Below, one piece after another: positions 32,098 to 42,255 of a stretch of DNA of 64,000 nucleotides. Both the position numbers and the translations under genes were made by a program. The stretch is taken from assembly GCA_025175895.1 (NCBI GenBank), contig CM045996.1, positions 106,629,179 to 106,693,178 on the forward strand. Direction: 5' to 3'. This DNA is from Wurfbainia villosa (taxonomy: Eukaryota > Streptophyta > Magnoliopsida > Zingiberales > Zingiberaceae). The notes under the pieces were generated by a model. The model was given only the letters and a program-made list of their open reading frames with translations. It was not told the origin of the DNA and ran no database searches. Numbering within the stretch: the first letter of the stretch is position 1; each line of letters begins with the position of its first letter.

Positions 32098-34290
32098 TGT
32101 TAGTAATATATATGAGAGATGTCCTAAGGCAATCGCCTTATGTATGAACCATTTATATGATAAATGAAGATTCACTATTTGAGTATACATGTCTTATGTA
32201 TTTGATTGGATCTTAAACTCATTTACTGAATGTCCACGATACTATTCACAGCATGAGAGAATTTGTGATTGGATCACAACTAGTGAGTATCTCTACATGT
32301 GTAATTGTGATGTATCGGAATTATCCCTAGTCGATGAATTGATGGATTTGGACACCATCAATTCTGTCGAGACTAGCACGAGGTATACTCCTTGGTGTAT
32401 CCAAGCAGCTGATTCTCACTGGCTGGAGACATAGTGATGTCCGGAGTTAATCGTGGATGCTAGTTATGGTAACTAGTTCATTGGAGTGACCAGCCGTAAG
32501 ACTTCATATGGTTCTCTGCATATATAGATATGTCAATGAAGTTCTTACTGTGGCTTAAGTGCGATGTTCCTTTGACTTGCGGTATTCAAGTCATCTTGAT
32601 CATGGAGACTTATGCTTTGACATCTTAAGCAAACATCTCTAAGGAGATGTGGACCCGAGATGATTGGGTATAAGTCGAAGTGATCGAAGGTGTTTGAATA
32701 GCCTATAAAGGATTCACCACTCCTTGCGAGGAGATGTATACCCATGGCCTCTCGTCGGATTGTTACTAAAGTCTTTGGCCAAAGCATTACATGTTTAGAG
32801 TAAGGTAATCTTCGATACATGTGGAGTAACTAGAATCCGTAGGACGAGGAAATGATACTTGGGCTAGGTGTGACGTAGTCAGCCTAGTGGGGACTGACAC
32901 TATAGACCATGTCCTGAACCAAGTGGGTATAAGATGAGTGAAGGGAATGGGGCACGATTCATTCGAACTCTTGAAGGGTTTGAAATAGTTCTGGATCAAC
33001 CGTTGATCTTTTCGGTTAATTGGGGATCATGATGTACTACTAGGTGCCACTCATGATCGTTCTATAATTAATGGTTAATTATAGACGGCCAACATAAACC
33101 GAAAACCTATTTGGTCACACGCACAACGAGTGTAATCCAAAGGATTTAAAACGAGCTTGAGAATGAGATTCTCAGACCAAGAGAAACTATGTTTGGTTGG
33201 ACCAAACGTAAAGCGAGCATGAAATTGTTTCAGTCGCAATGGAAGCATGGATGGGCCGTGTCTTATGAAGACATAATGGATGGACCAAAATGGTTTGGTT
33301 CTAATCCAATGGATGAGAATAAACCAAAGGGTTTGGTTTATTTTAAACGAATGAACCAAAAGTTGGTTCGGTTCGTTTTAACTTAAAATAAACCATCATG
33401 GTTTGGTTTATTTTAACTTATCTTAATGGAGCAAGGTTAACGGGCTTTATGGATATGATCCATTAACCATTAAGAGAATTAGTTCCTTATAAAATAGGGC
33501 TTAAACCCTAACCCTAAAGCTAATGAAGTTTTGGCCGCCCAACCCTAGCCTCCTTTTGTTGTTGCCGCCCAACATGGTGTTGCCGCCAACTTCATGGAGC
33601 TGCTGCCACCTCCTTGCCGCCGGCATCCAAGCTTCAGCAGCGTGCTCGGCGACCCTCCGGTGATCTCTTGTGGGTTGGTGATAAGGTGAGCTCCACATCT
33701 CCTTTGGCGGCCTCTATTCCTCCACCAAAAGCTGTCCAGTTTTTCTGGACAGCTTGTTTTGTTATGTCGGGCGTCGTTTGGGCGGCGGTTAGTGCTCGAC
33801 AGCGGCTAACTACCGGGGATTTGATCTCTGGTAATCCTCTGAGTGGAGGGCGAAGGATTCGTCAAGCGGTTGTGAATACCTCTCGGAGAAGCGAGTTTGA
33901 GGACTTCGTTTTGGATCGAATTTGGATTGGATCGTGATCATCTCGATCACGTCGTCTTCAACACGAGGCTAGTAACCCGTCTGAAGACGAAGCTCGTGGC
34001 TTAGCGAAGTCATCCCGAGGAACTCGGCGTGGATACGGATAGAGACGATTCTAGCGAGGATCGTTCCGGTTGATGCCGTTCCCGCTATACGTCATACGAA
34101 AGGTATAACGTAGAAAAATTTCCTTTTATTGCAAATTTTAATTTACGGTTATGTCTACACTTGTTGTAATATGCATGCGTGTGTTGTGTGTGTTGTAATA
34201 AATATAGATTTATTAATTTTAATTGCTTCATTGTGCTCATGTTTACGAAACATGATCGAACACACACGCCTTGCGGTCGAAACCCAACCA
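32098..34290 (+). repeat. Element F left (5') LTR
   Basis: It starts TGTTAGTAAT and ends CCCAACCA (right copy CCCAACA). TATAAAATA at 33488-33496 is followed by AAACCCTAACCCTAAA (33503-33518). It differs from the right LTR by substitutions and many 1-5 nt indels, mostly at 32650-33000 and 33580-34030. Confidence 0.92.
33488..33496 (+). promoter_or_regulatory. TATA box of LTR F with adjacent telobox
   Basis: TATAAAATA is followed 7 bp later by two overlapping CCCTAA units. The right LTR repeats this at 40653-40660 and 40668-40684. Confidence 0.65.
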
Positions 34291-34293
34291 TGA

Positions 34294-34305
34294 TGGTATC
34301 GAGCC
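34294..34305 (+). other. Primer binding site of element F
   Basis: TGGTATCGAGCC matches the tRNA-Met site except for CAGAGCC reading CGAGCC. It lies three bases after the LTR. Confidence 0.7.
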
Positions 34306-34954
34306 CGAGTTGTGTTTCGACATAATCGTAAAAATGGTTTTGCGATAGTCATAATGTATTTCTGGAAATTTTCTAAATTTTGGAAATTTAGAAGTATTTA
34401 TGGAAAATTTTCAATTTTGGAAAGTCTAGAAGTATTTATGGAAATCTTCCACTTTTGGAAAGTTGGAAGTATTTATGGAAATTGATATTTTCCATAAATA
34501 AAATATTTGATTAGATTCTTGAAATTTGTTTCCTAATTTAATCATGATTTGATTTGGGAAATCAAATCTTAAAATATTTTATTTCCATAAGTAGTTTTAA
34601 TGATTTAGGAAATTGGTTTCCTAAATAGATTTTCCTTAATCAAATAATTCCATGAATAAAATATGTGATTAGATTTGGAAATTTGTTTCCTAATTTAATT
34701 ATGATTTGATTTGGAGAATCAAATCTTAAACATATTTTATTTCCATAAATAGTTATGACATATAAGGAAATTATATAAATGACATAATTGTATGTCATGT
34801 AATTGCATTAGATGCATAACATTATGCCATGCGTGTCGTGACATGTAGATGTATGCCATGTATGTCATGCCATGTAGATAATAGTTATTTGCATGCAAAG
34901 AGGATGAGACATAAAAATCCTTAATCAATATTAAAGCCTACACCTTCCATTAAT

Positions 34955-35038
34955 ATGGTTAGAACCAGAGTTCTGTTTCTTGTTTGGGTTGTTGGACTCT
35001 CTCCAAGCCCGGCTCGAACCTGAATATGTTCAAACCAT
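34955..35038 (+). other. Leader hairpin F-1
   Basis: ATGGTT-A-GAAC (34955-34965) pairs with GTTC-A-AACCAT (35028-35038), an A/A mismatch separating the two helices. Further in are GGG / CCC and the core TTGGACTCTCTCCAA (34992-35006). Confidence 0.7.
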
Positions 35039-35054
35039 GGAATAGTTTAATACT

Positions 35055-35145
35055 AATATGGTAAGAGTCAGAGGTCACTCGTTAGCTTTGGTTGTTGGAC
35101 TCTCTCCAAGCTGGGCTAATTGGTTGAATGCGCTCTAACCATATT
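35055..35145 (+). other. Leader hairpin F-2
   Basis: AATATGGT-A-AGAG (35055-35067) pairs with CTCT-A-ACCATATT (35133-35145), with the same A/A mismatch layout as hairpin F-1. Then come TTAGC (35082-35086) / GCTAA (35115-35119) and the core at 35095-35109. Confidence 0.72.
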
Positions 35146-35172
35146 AAAACTATGTCCTGATTAATGGGTTGG

Positions 35173-35223
35173 CTTTAACCTGGAGCATCGGCTTGTTGGA
35201 CTATCTCCAAGGTCGATGTAAAG
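35173..35223 (+). other. Leader hairpin F-3
   Basis: CTTTA / TAAAG (35173-35177, 35219-35223) and CATCG / CGATG (35186-35190, 35214-35218) enclose TTGGA-CTATC-TCCAA (35196-35210). One base of the loop differs from the other copies. Confidence 0.7.
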
Positions 35224-35366
35224 GGAGGTGAAGTTGGGTGCTATGCATATGATGCATACTTGTTAATGTGTTAACAACCCGATGTATGTGTGAACATTCA
35301 ATTAGTTGATAGCACATTGTGATAGTTGCATATACGGGATATGCAATCGGTATAGATGATACCTAC

Positions 35367-35423
35367 CGTCGTAGTTATGAATGGCTTGTTGGACTCTCTC
35401 CAAGGTTGTTCATAACTATGATG
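35367..35423 (+). other. Leader hairpin F-4
   Basis: CGTCGTAGTTATGAA (35367-35381) pairs with TTCATAACTATGATG (35409-35423) over 15 positions, including two G-U pairs that only work in plus-strand RNA. It encloses the core at 35389-35403. Confidence 0.75.
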
Positions 35424-35651
35424 GATATCAGCCCATTCGAGATGGACCTACAATCTCGAAGTGATTTTGGGGTTTTGAAATTCGAAAAATGAATGGGATT
35501 TATAAATGTATATTGATGCATTTTAAAAATCATCTTTCTCATATATGCTCGTTTTGTATTTCTAAGATTGATCATGATGTCTTTGAATTTGCGTTCCATT
35601 TTGGATTCGAATAAATTGACTGGGCCGAACTTCTTGGACTAGCTTAGAAAC

Positions 35652-36953
35652 TTGAGAATTGTTCTCAAGGTGGAAAAGCTTGCGAATGTCCTCGAAGCGT
35701 CTCTTCCCTCTCGTCCAAGTGACAATGCAACTCTGGACCAATTGTTGGCCTATCAGAAACATGTGAATGATTCTGAAATGGTGAGTTGCATCATGCTAGC
35801 CACGATGGAACCCAAGCTACGAAAGCAGCATGAGCATATGGATGCTCATATCGTAGTCCTTCATCTTTGTGAGTTGGTTGATGAGCAAGTGAGATTTGAA
35901 AGGTTCGAAGTCTCAAAGCTCCTCTTCACCTCTGAGATGCTAGAAGGTTCATCTGTGGTACTGCTCAATATGCTGAAGACTGTGGAGTCTTCTGAGAAGC
36001 ATGAGCAGGGGACGGTGTTGTTAGTTGATTCCTCGAAGAAAGGTTCTAAGAGGAAGTCAAAGGAACATCAGAAGGGAAAGAAGAGAAGGGCTAAGAAAGT
36101 AGAACTAGCACAAAAGGAAACTTGCCATCATTATGGCAAGGAGAGCCATTTGCGAAGAAAGTGCAAGATTTATCTTGAGTCCGTGAAAAAGAATAAGGCA
36201 TCGGATGCCCCATCTTCTTCAGACATCTTCGTTATTGATTGTCATTCTATTTCCTCAAACACTTGGGTATTGGATACTGGGTGTGGCTCACATATATGTA
36301 ATGACATACATGGGCTAAGGAATAGAAGAAGACTCGTCAAGGGAGAGTCAAATTTGTGTGTTGGGAATGGAGCAAAGGTTGTTGCAGTCGCCATTGGAAC
36401 GCATTTGTTGAAACTCCCAACAGGACTTGTCTTAGAACTGGACAATTGCTTTTATATTCCTTCATTGATAAAGAACATCATTTCTATTTCTTGTTTAAAT
36501 AGAAATGGGTACCATTTGACTTTTAGTAACAATTGTTGTTACATAACTTTAAATGGAGTTCTTTATGGGACTGGAACTTTAAGCAATGGTGTTTATACGT
36601 TGGACGTATCCAGTGACATCTTCAATATCGAAGCGAGTAACACGCGTGCTCAAAAGGATAATCAAATAGACTCCTATATGTGGCATTGTCGTCTTGGCCA
36701 TGTAAGCAAGAAACGCATGTCCGAATTACACCGATGTGGAATTCTGGAATCGTTTGAATTGGATTCATACGATACATGCGAATCATGCTTAAAAGGCAAG
36801 ATGACTAAGTTACCTTTTACTGGAAAAGGTGAACGAGTGGGAGAGTTACTAGGTCTAATACATACTGATGTATGTGGACCTATGTCAACTCAAGCATTAG
36901 GAGGCTATAGCTACTTCATTACCTTCACCGATGATCACTCACGGTTTGGGTAA
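35652..36953 (+). pseudogene. gag-protease-integrase N-terminal part, element F
   Basis: The 433-aa block opens at an internal Met; upstream Gag residues (LDWLRNLRIVLK-like) are in frame from about 35610. Gag lacks about 65 residues that D has between GTHVLKM and LSMLRTAE, so an in-frame deletion near 35955 joins EGSSVV to LLNMLKTVE. The knuckle reads CHHYGKESHLRRKC, with Tyr for the second Cys. The protease has WVLDTGCGSHIC. The integrase finger has MWHCRLGH and CESC, and the core has the first Asp in IHTDVCGPM. A TAA after DDHSRFG (about 36952) ends it where relatives have Tyr. Confidence 0.88.
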
Positions 36954-38090
36954 GTGTTCTTGATGAAACACAAGTCTGAAGCCTTTGAAAGGTTCAAAGA
37001 ATTCAGAAATGAAGTAGAGAAACAACATGACAAAAGTATTAAAATACTTCGATCGGATTGAGGTGGTGAATACTTAAGTCAAGAATTTCTTGATTATCTA
37101 AGAGACAATGACATATTGTCTCAATGGACTCCGCCCTATACACCACAGCATAATGGTGTATCTGAGAGGCGTAACCGGACCTTGTTGGACATGGTCAGGT
37201 CAATGATGAATCATGCGACTCTTCCCAAGTCCTTTTGGGGTTATGCACTTCAGACAGCTGTTTACTTGTTAAACAGAATGCCTACCAAGGTAGTCTCAAC
37301 TACTCCATATGAGATATGGAATGGTAAGAAACCTCATGTATCTTACTTGAAGATATGGGGTTGTCCTGCTTATGTGAAGCGGACTGTATCAGAAAAACTG
37401 GATGCTAAGTCTGATAAATGTCTATTTATTGGATACCCTAAGGAAACAAGGGGTTACCAATTCTATCATCCTGTGGAACAAAAGGTGTTTGTTTCAAGGC
37501 ATGCTGTGTTTCTAGAGAAAGAGTTTCTCTTGCAAGAAAACAGTGGGAGTGTCGTCGAGCTTGAGGAGGCTCGAGAGACTCAAATAGACATTGATGAGAT
37601 ACCTGGTGAAGTACAACAGCCGACAACTCATAGTGATGAGCAATCGGCTGGACCTATTGTAACACCACATCTTCGTAGATCTGGTAGAACACGCAATATT
37701 CCTGAGATATATGGATTTCTCGTAAGTGAATCGAACGACGTGTTACTCATTGATGATGAGGAGCCTACCAATTATGAAGAAGTGCTGACAAGTTCAGAAA
37801 GGGATAAGTGTCTTGGTGCCATGAAGTCGAAAATGGATTCCATGTACGAAAACCAAGTTTGGAACTTGGTTGACCCACCTGAAGGGATAAAGCCTATAGG
37901 GTGCAAGTGGGTTTTCAAGAAGAAAACCGACATGGATGGTAATGTGATTACCTATAAGGCTAGATTGGTGGCGAAAGGATATCGTCAAAAGCAAGGTGTT
38001 GATTATGACGAAACCTATTCGCCTGTAGCTATGCTTAAATCCATTCGGATGCTCCTGGCCATAGCGGCTCATTATGATTATGAGATATGA
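36954..38090 (+). pseudogene. Integrase C-terminal half and RT start, element F
   Basis: After the TAA the frame continues (FLMKHKSEAFERFKEF) to a second stop, TGA, in ILRSD-stop-GGEY near 37060, where relatives have Arg. 37116-38090 (324 aa) then runs open: WTPPYTPQHNGVSERRNRT with the catalytic Glu, the KIWGCPAYVKR and FIGYPKETRGYQFY segments, an acidic linker, and RT up to DYEI, where TGA replaces the Trp of the WQMDVKT motif (38088-38090). Confidence 0.88.
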
Positions 38091-39250
38091 CAGATGGATG
38101 TGAAAACAGCTTTCCTTAATGGAAACCTGCTCGAGGACGTGTATATGATACAGCCTGAGGGTTTCACATCGGTTGATAAAACCAAGGTATGCAAATTACG
38201 ACGGTCCATTTATGGATTGAAGCAAGCATCCAGGAGCTGGAATATCCGTTTTGATGAGACAATCAAAAAGTTTGATTTCTCACAAAATCTAGATGAACCT
38301 TGTGTGTACAAGAAGGTTAGTGGGAGTGCAGTCGTATTCCTAGTATTGTATGTCGATGACATACTACTTATAGGAAACGATGTTTCAATCTTACAGTCAG
38401 TGAAGGTTTGGTTATCCAAGACATTCTCCATGAAAGACCTGGGAGAAGCAACCTATATCCTCGGGATTAAGATCTATAGAGATAGATCGAAACGGTTGCT
38501 TGGTCTTTCGCAGTCTACATATATAGACCGAGTGCTAAAGAGGTTTAGCATGTCGGAATCCAAGAAAGGTTTCATACCCATCAGGCATGGGGTACACCTT
38601 TCGAAGTCTATGTGTCCGCGCACAGAAGACGAGAGGATTTGCATGAGTAAGATTCCCTATGCATCTGCAATAGGATCTATCATGTATGCTATGTTATGTA
38701 CGAGGCCCGATGTATCGTATGCTCTGAGTGTCACGAGCAGATACCAGTCTGATCCAGGAATGGATTATTGGGTGGCTGTTAAGACGATCCTTAAGTACTT
38801 GAGAAGAACTAAGGATGTGTTCCTAATATATGGAGAAGGGTACATGGTGATACGTGGGTATACGGATGCCAGCTCCAGACAGACAAGGATGATTCCATGT
38901 CTCAGTCTGGGTATGTATTCACCTAGAATGGAGGCGCAATAAGTTGGAAAGGTTCCAAGATTGACACTATAGCGGATTCTGCCACTAAGGTAGAATACGT
39001 TGCAGCTTTGGAAGCAGCAAAGGAAGCAGTTTGGATCAAGAAGTTCATCTTTGAACTTGATGTGGTCTCATCAATGATCCAAACATGTGCTTCGCCGCTA
39101 TCATCTTATCAGAGAGATCATCAGTAGGAACGAAATACAAATCGAGAAAATTCCCACTGAAAGGAACTTAGCGGATCCTTTGACTAAGGCATTACCTCAA
39201 AGTAAGTTTGAGGGTCATGTTCGAGCTTATGGTATTGGATACCGTAGCGA
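38091..39250 (+). pseudogene. RT and RNase H, element F
   Basis: 38094-38942 (282 aa) starts MDVKTAFLNGNLLEDVYM and contains SIYGLKQASRSWNIRFDE, the active box LYVDDILLIGND, SKKGFIPIRHG and the PYASAIGSIMYAMLCTRPD block. It reaches the first RNase H Asp region (GYTDASS), where a frameshift near 38880 ends it. The rest shows ADSATKVEYVA (Thr-Lys for Thr-Glu, so the catalytic Glu is lost). A deletion then removes the YCDNNGA segment near 39080, and LADPLTKALPQ-like sequence follows. RNase H is dead. Confidence 0.87.
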
Positions 39251-39261
39251 TTGGCATTAGG

Positions 39262-39274
39262 CCAAGTGGGAGTC
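39262..39274 (+). other. Polypurine tract of element F
   Basis: CCAAGTGGGAGTC lies directly before the right LTR start TGTTAG. Confidence 0.82.
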
Positions 39275-41471
39275 TGTTAGTAATATATATGAGAGATGTC
39301 CTAAGGCAATCGCCTTATGTATGAACCATTTATATGATAAATGAAGATTCACTATTTGAGTATACATGTCTTATGTATTTGATTGGATCTTAAACTCATT
39401 TACTGAATGTCCACGATACGATTCACAGCATGAGAGAATTTGTGATTGGATCACAACTAGTGAGTATCTCTACATGTGTAATTGTGATGTATCGGAATTA
39501 TCCCTAGTCGATGAATTGATGGATTTGGACACCATCAATTCTGTCGAGACTAGCACGAGGTATACTCCTTGGAGTATCCAAGCAGCTGATTCTCACTGGC
39601 TGGAGACATAGTGATGTCCGGAGTTAATCGTGGATGCTAGTTATGGTAACTAGTTCATTGGAGTGACCAGACGTAAGACTTCATATGGTTCTCTGCATAT
39701 ATAGATATGTCAATGAAGTTCTTACTGTGGCTTAAGTGCGATGTTCCTTTGACTTGCGGTATTCAAGTCATCTTGATCATGGAGACTTATGCTTTGACAT
39801 CTTAAGCAAACATCTCTAAGGAGATGTGGACCCGGATGATTGGGTATAAGTCAAGTGATCAAGGTGTTTGAATAGCCTATAAAGGATTCACCACTCCTTG
39901 CAGGAGATGTATACCCATGGCCTCTCGTCGGATTGTTACTAAAGTCTTTGGCCAAAGCATTACATGTTTAGAGTAAGGTACTCTTCGATACATGTGGAGT
40001 AACTAGAATCCGTGAGGACGAGGAAATGATACTTGGGCTAGGTGTGACGAGTCACCTAGTGGGATGCACAATAGACCATGTCTGAACCAAGTGGGTATAA
40101 GATGAGTGAAGGGAATGGGGCACGATTCATTCGAGCATCAAGGGTTTCTGTAAATAGTTCGATCAATGCTGATCTTTTCGGTTAATTGGGGATCATGATG
40201 TACTACTAGGTGCCACTCATGATCGTTCTATAATTAATGGTTAATTATAGACGGCCAACATAAACCGAGAACCTATTTGGTCACACGCACAACGAGTGTA
40301 ATCCAAAAGATTTAAAACGAGCTTGAGAATGAGATTCTCAGACCGAGAGAAACTATGTTTGGTTGGACCAAACGTAAAGCGAGCATGAAATTATTTCAGT
40401 CGCAATGGAAGCGTGGATGGGCCGTGTCTTATGAAGACATAATGGATGGACCAAAATGGTTTGGTTCTAATCCAATGGATGAGAATAAACCAAAGGGTTT
40501 GGTTTATTTTAAACGAATGAACCAAAAGTTGGTTCGGTTCGTTTTAACTTAAAATAAACCATCATGGTTTGGTTTATTTTAACTTATCTTAATGGAGCAG
40601 GTTAACGGGCTTTATGGATATGATCCATTAACCATTAAGAGAATTAGTTCTCTATAAAATAGGGCTTAAACCCTAACCCTAAAGCTAATGAAGTTTTGGC
40701 CGCCCAACCCTGGCCTCTTGTTGTTGTTGCCGCCCAACATGGTGTTGCCGCCCACTTCATGGAGCTGCTGCCACCTCCTTGCCGCCGCATCCAAGCTTCA
40801 TCCGCGATGCTTCGCGACCCTCCGGTGATCTCTTGTGGGTTGGTGATAAGGTGAGCTCCACATCTCCTTTGGCCGGCCTCTATTCCTCCACCAAAAGCTG
40901 TCCAGTTTTTCTGGACAGCTTGTTTCTTTGTTGTCGGAGCGTCGTTTGGACGACGGTTAGTGCTCCGACAGCGGCTAACTTATCGGGGATTTGATCTCCG
41001 GTAATCCTCTGAGGTGGAGGACGAAGGATTCGTCAAACGGTTGACGAATACCTCTCCGGAGAATCGAGTTTTGAGGACTCGGTTTTGGATCCGAATTTGG
41101 ATTCGGATTGTGATCATCTCTCGATCACGTCGTCTTCAACACGAGGCTAGTAACCCGTACGAAGATGAAGCTCGTGGCTTAGCGAAGTCATCCCGAGGAG
41201 CTCGGCGTGGATACGGATAGAGACGATTCTTACGAGGATCGTTCCGGTTGATGCCGTTCCCGCTATACGTCATACGAAAGGTATAACGTAGATAAATTTC
41301 CTTTTATTGCAAATTTTAATTTACGGTTATGTCTACACTTGTTGTAATATGCATGCGTGTGTTGTGTGTGTTGTAATAAATATAGATTTATTAATTTTAA
41401 TTGCTTCCGCTGTGCTCATGTTTACGAAACATGATCGAATACACACACGCCGCGGTGCCGGAAACCCAACA
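39275..41471 (+). repeat. Element F right (3') LTR
   Basis: It starts TGTTAGTAAT and ends CCCAACA, followed by TTCAT. Same content as the left LTR with indels. Confidence 0.92.
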
Positions 41472-41903
41472 TTCATACCAATAGTCACATGAGAATGTTT
41501 ATGACACTCATATGACGATCCATGAAACTTTCTCATGGCGGGTCAGTTCAGTATATATTCAGTAATATATACCCATGTGTCAACTTGATATCATATATCC
41601 ATGACTTTTGAGATCAAGTCATCATTTGACGTACATGCTAGTCTTTATGTATTAATATTGCCCTTGCATATTAATACTTGACTAGGAACATTTAGGAAAG
41701 TGTTCTCTACAGCCTCTCATATTCAATTCTGCCAATTGATGTGTTGTAGATAAGAACCTAGTTTTCTAGGGCATTATTATATTTAATTTAGCTGGCACAA
41801 GCAAGATGTAAATATAATAACTAATCCTTTGCCTTTATAGAATATGATACAAAATGTTCCCTATCCAACCATCACATGATTGGTTCTAGGGCTATAACTA
41901 ACA

Positions 41904-42255
41904 CTCACCACCACGATCAGATCGTAGTGTCTTGATACTTTAACCTTGACGTTTCTCCACATCAGCCTTGAATTATTTGAACTTGTCAAAGCATTTAGAC
42001 TTGCGGCACATCAGGTAAATGTATCCATATCTTGAGTAATCGTCTATAAAAGAGATGAAATACTCAAAACCACCTCTAGCCTGGATAGACATAGGACCAC
42101 ACAAATCAGAATGAACCAATTCTAACACATCTTTGGCTCTATACCCCTTGGCCTTAAAAGGCCTCTTGGTCATTTTACCTTCCAAGCAAGATTCGTAGGT
42201 TGGGAAATCTTCCACCACTAATGAACCCAAAGGTCCATCAGCTATCAACCTTTGA
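41904..42255 (-). pseudogene. Integrase core, C internal 2 (right of insertion D)
   Basis: 41973-42248 carries YESC (first Cys of the CESC pair lost), the first catalytic Asp in HSDLCGPM and IDDYSRYGYIYLM. A TAA at about 41973 follows DKFK, and a second TAA at 41940-41942 is shared with internal 1. The gene continues left of D at 22469. Confidence 0.86.

Larger units (their letters stand above)
34306..35651 (+). other. Structured untranslated leader of element F
   Basis: No ORF is supported over 1.3 kb. The first 500 bp are AT-rich with repeated GGAAATTTTCTAAATTTTGG-like units. From 34955 to 35423 lie four hairpins that share the core TTGGA-CTCTC-TCCAA. A Gag-like N-terminus (NWTGPNFLDWLRNLRIVL-type) begins near 35610 but lacks a clean start codon in frame. 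Confidence 0.7.
32098..41471 (+). mobile_element. Element F: Angela-like copia retrotransposon, plus strand
   Basis: LTRs are 32098-34290 and 39275-41471, about 2.2 kb each. The target duplication is TTCAT (32093-32097, 41472-41476), inside the right LTR of D. The internal is 5.0 kb with a 1.3-kb structured leader and then gag-protease-integrase-RT-RNase H. A primer-like TGGTATCGAGCC is at 34294-34305 and a polypurine tract at 39262-39274. Point stops and an in-frame Gag deletion make it non-autonomous. It is related to D but has different LTRs. Confidence 0.93.
22470..41903 (-). mobile_element. Element D: Angela/BARE-like copia element carrying E and F
   Basis: LTRs are 22470-24343 and 29534-41903, the latter interrupted by E and F. 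The primer site is 29520-29532 and the polypurine tract starts at 24344. The target duplication is CTCAC (22465-22469, 41904-41908), inside the integrase gene of C internal 2. Without E and F the right LTR is 1865 bp, against 1874 bp on the left. The internal is 5.2 kb with gag-protease-integrase-RT-RNase H order. Integrase motifs (ITFTDDMSRFGYLYLM, LLRSDRGGEYLSQEF) are of the Angela/BARE type. It is the best preserved pol in the window but has frameshifts and stops. Confidence 0.93.
29534..41903 (-). repeat. Element D right (5') LTR, split by E and F
   Basis: Three pieces align to the left LTR in order: 29534-30796, 31923-32097 and 41477-41903. The two breaks carry 5-bp target duplications, CTCCC for E and TTCAT for F. 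A TATA-like motif lies at 29974-29983. Confidence 0.92.

Noticed and set aside
32189..32434. 81-aa ORF repeated at 39366-39611
   Set aside because: It sits in both F LTRs before the promoter. Repetition reflects the LTR pair, not a gene family.
33503..33518. Interstitial telomere repeat
   Set aside because: Only about two units, present identically in both LTRs of F, so it is part of the LTR and not a chromosome-fusion trace.
35367..35423. F leader hairpin F-4 as a microRNA precursor
   Set aside because: Four copies with a constant loop core and variable arms is the reverse of what a microRNA needs (a conserved arm). An element RNA signal fits better.
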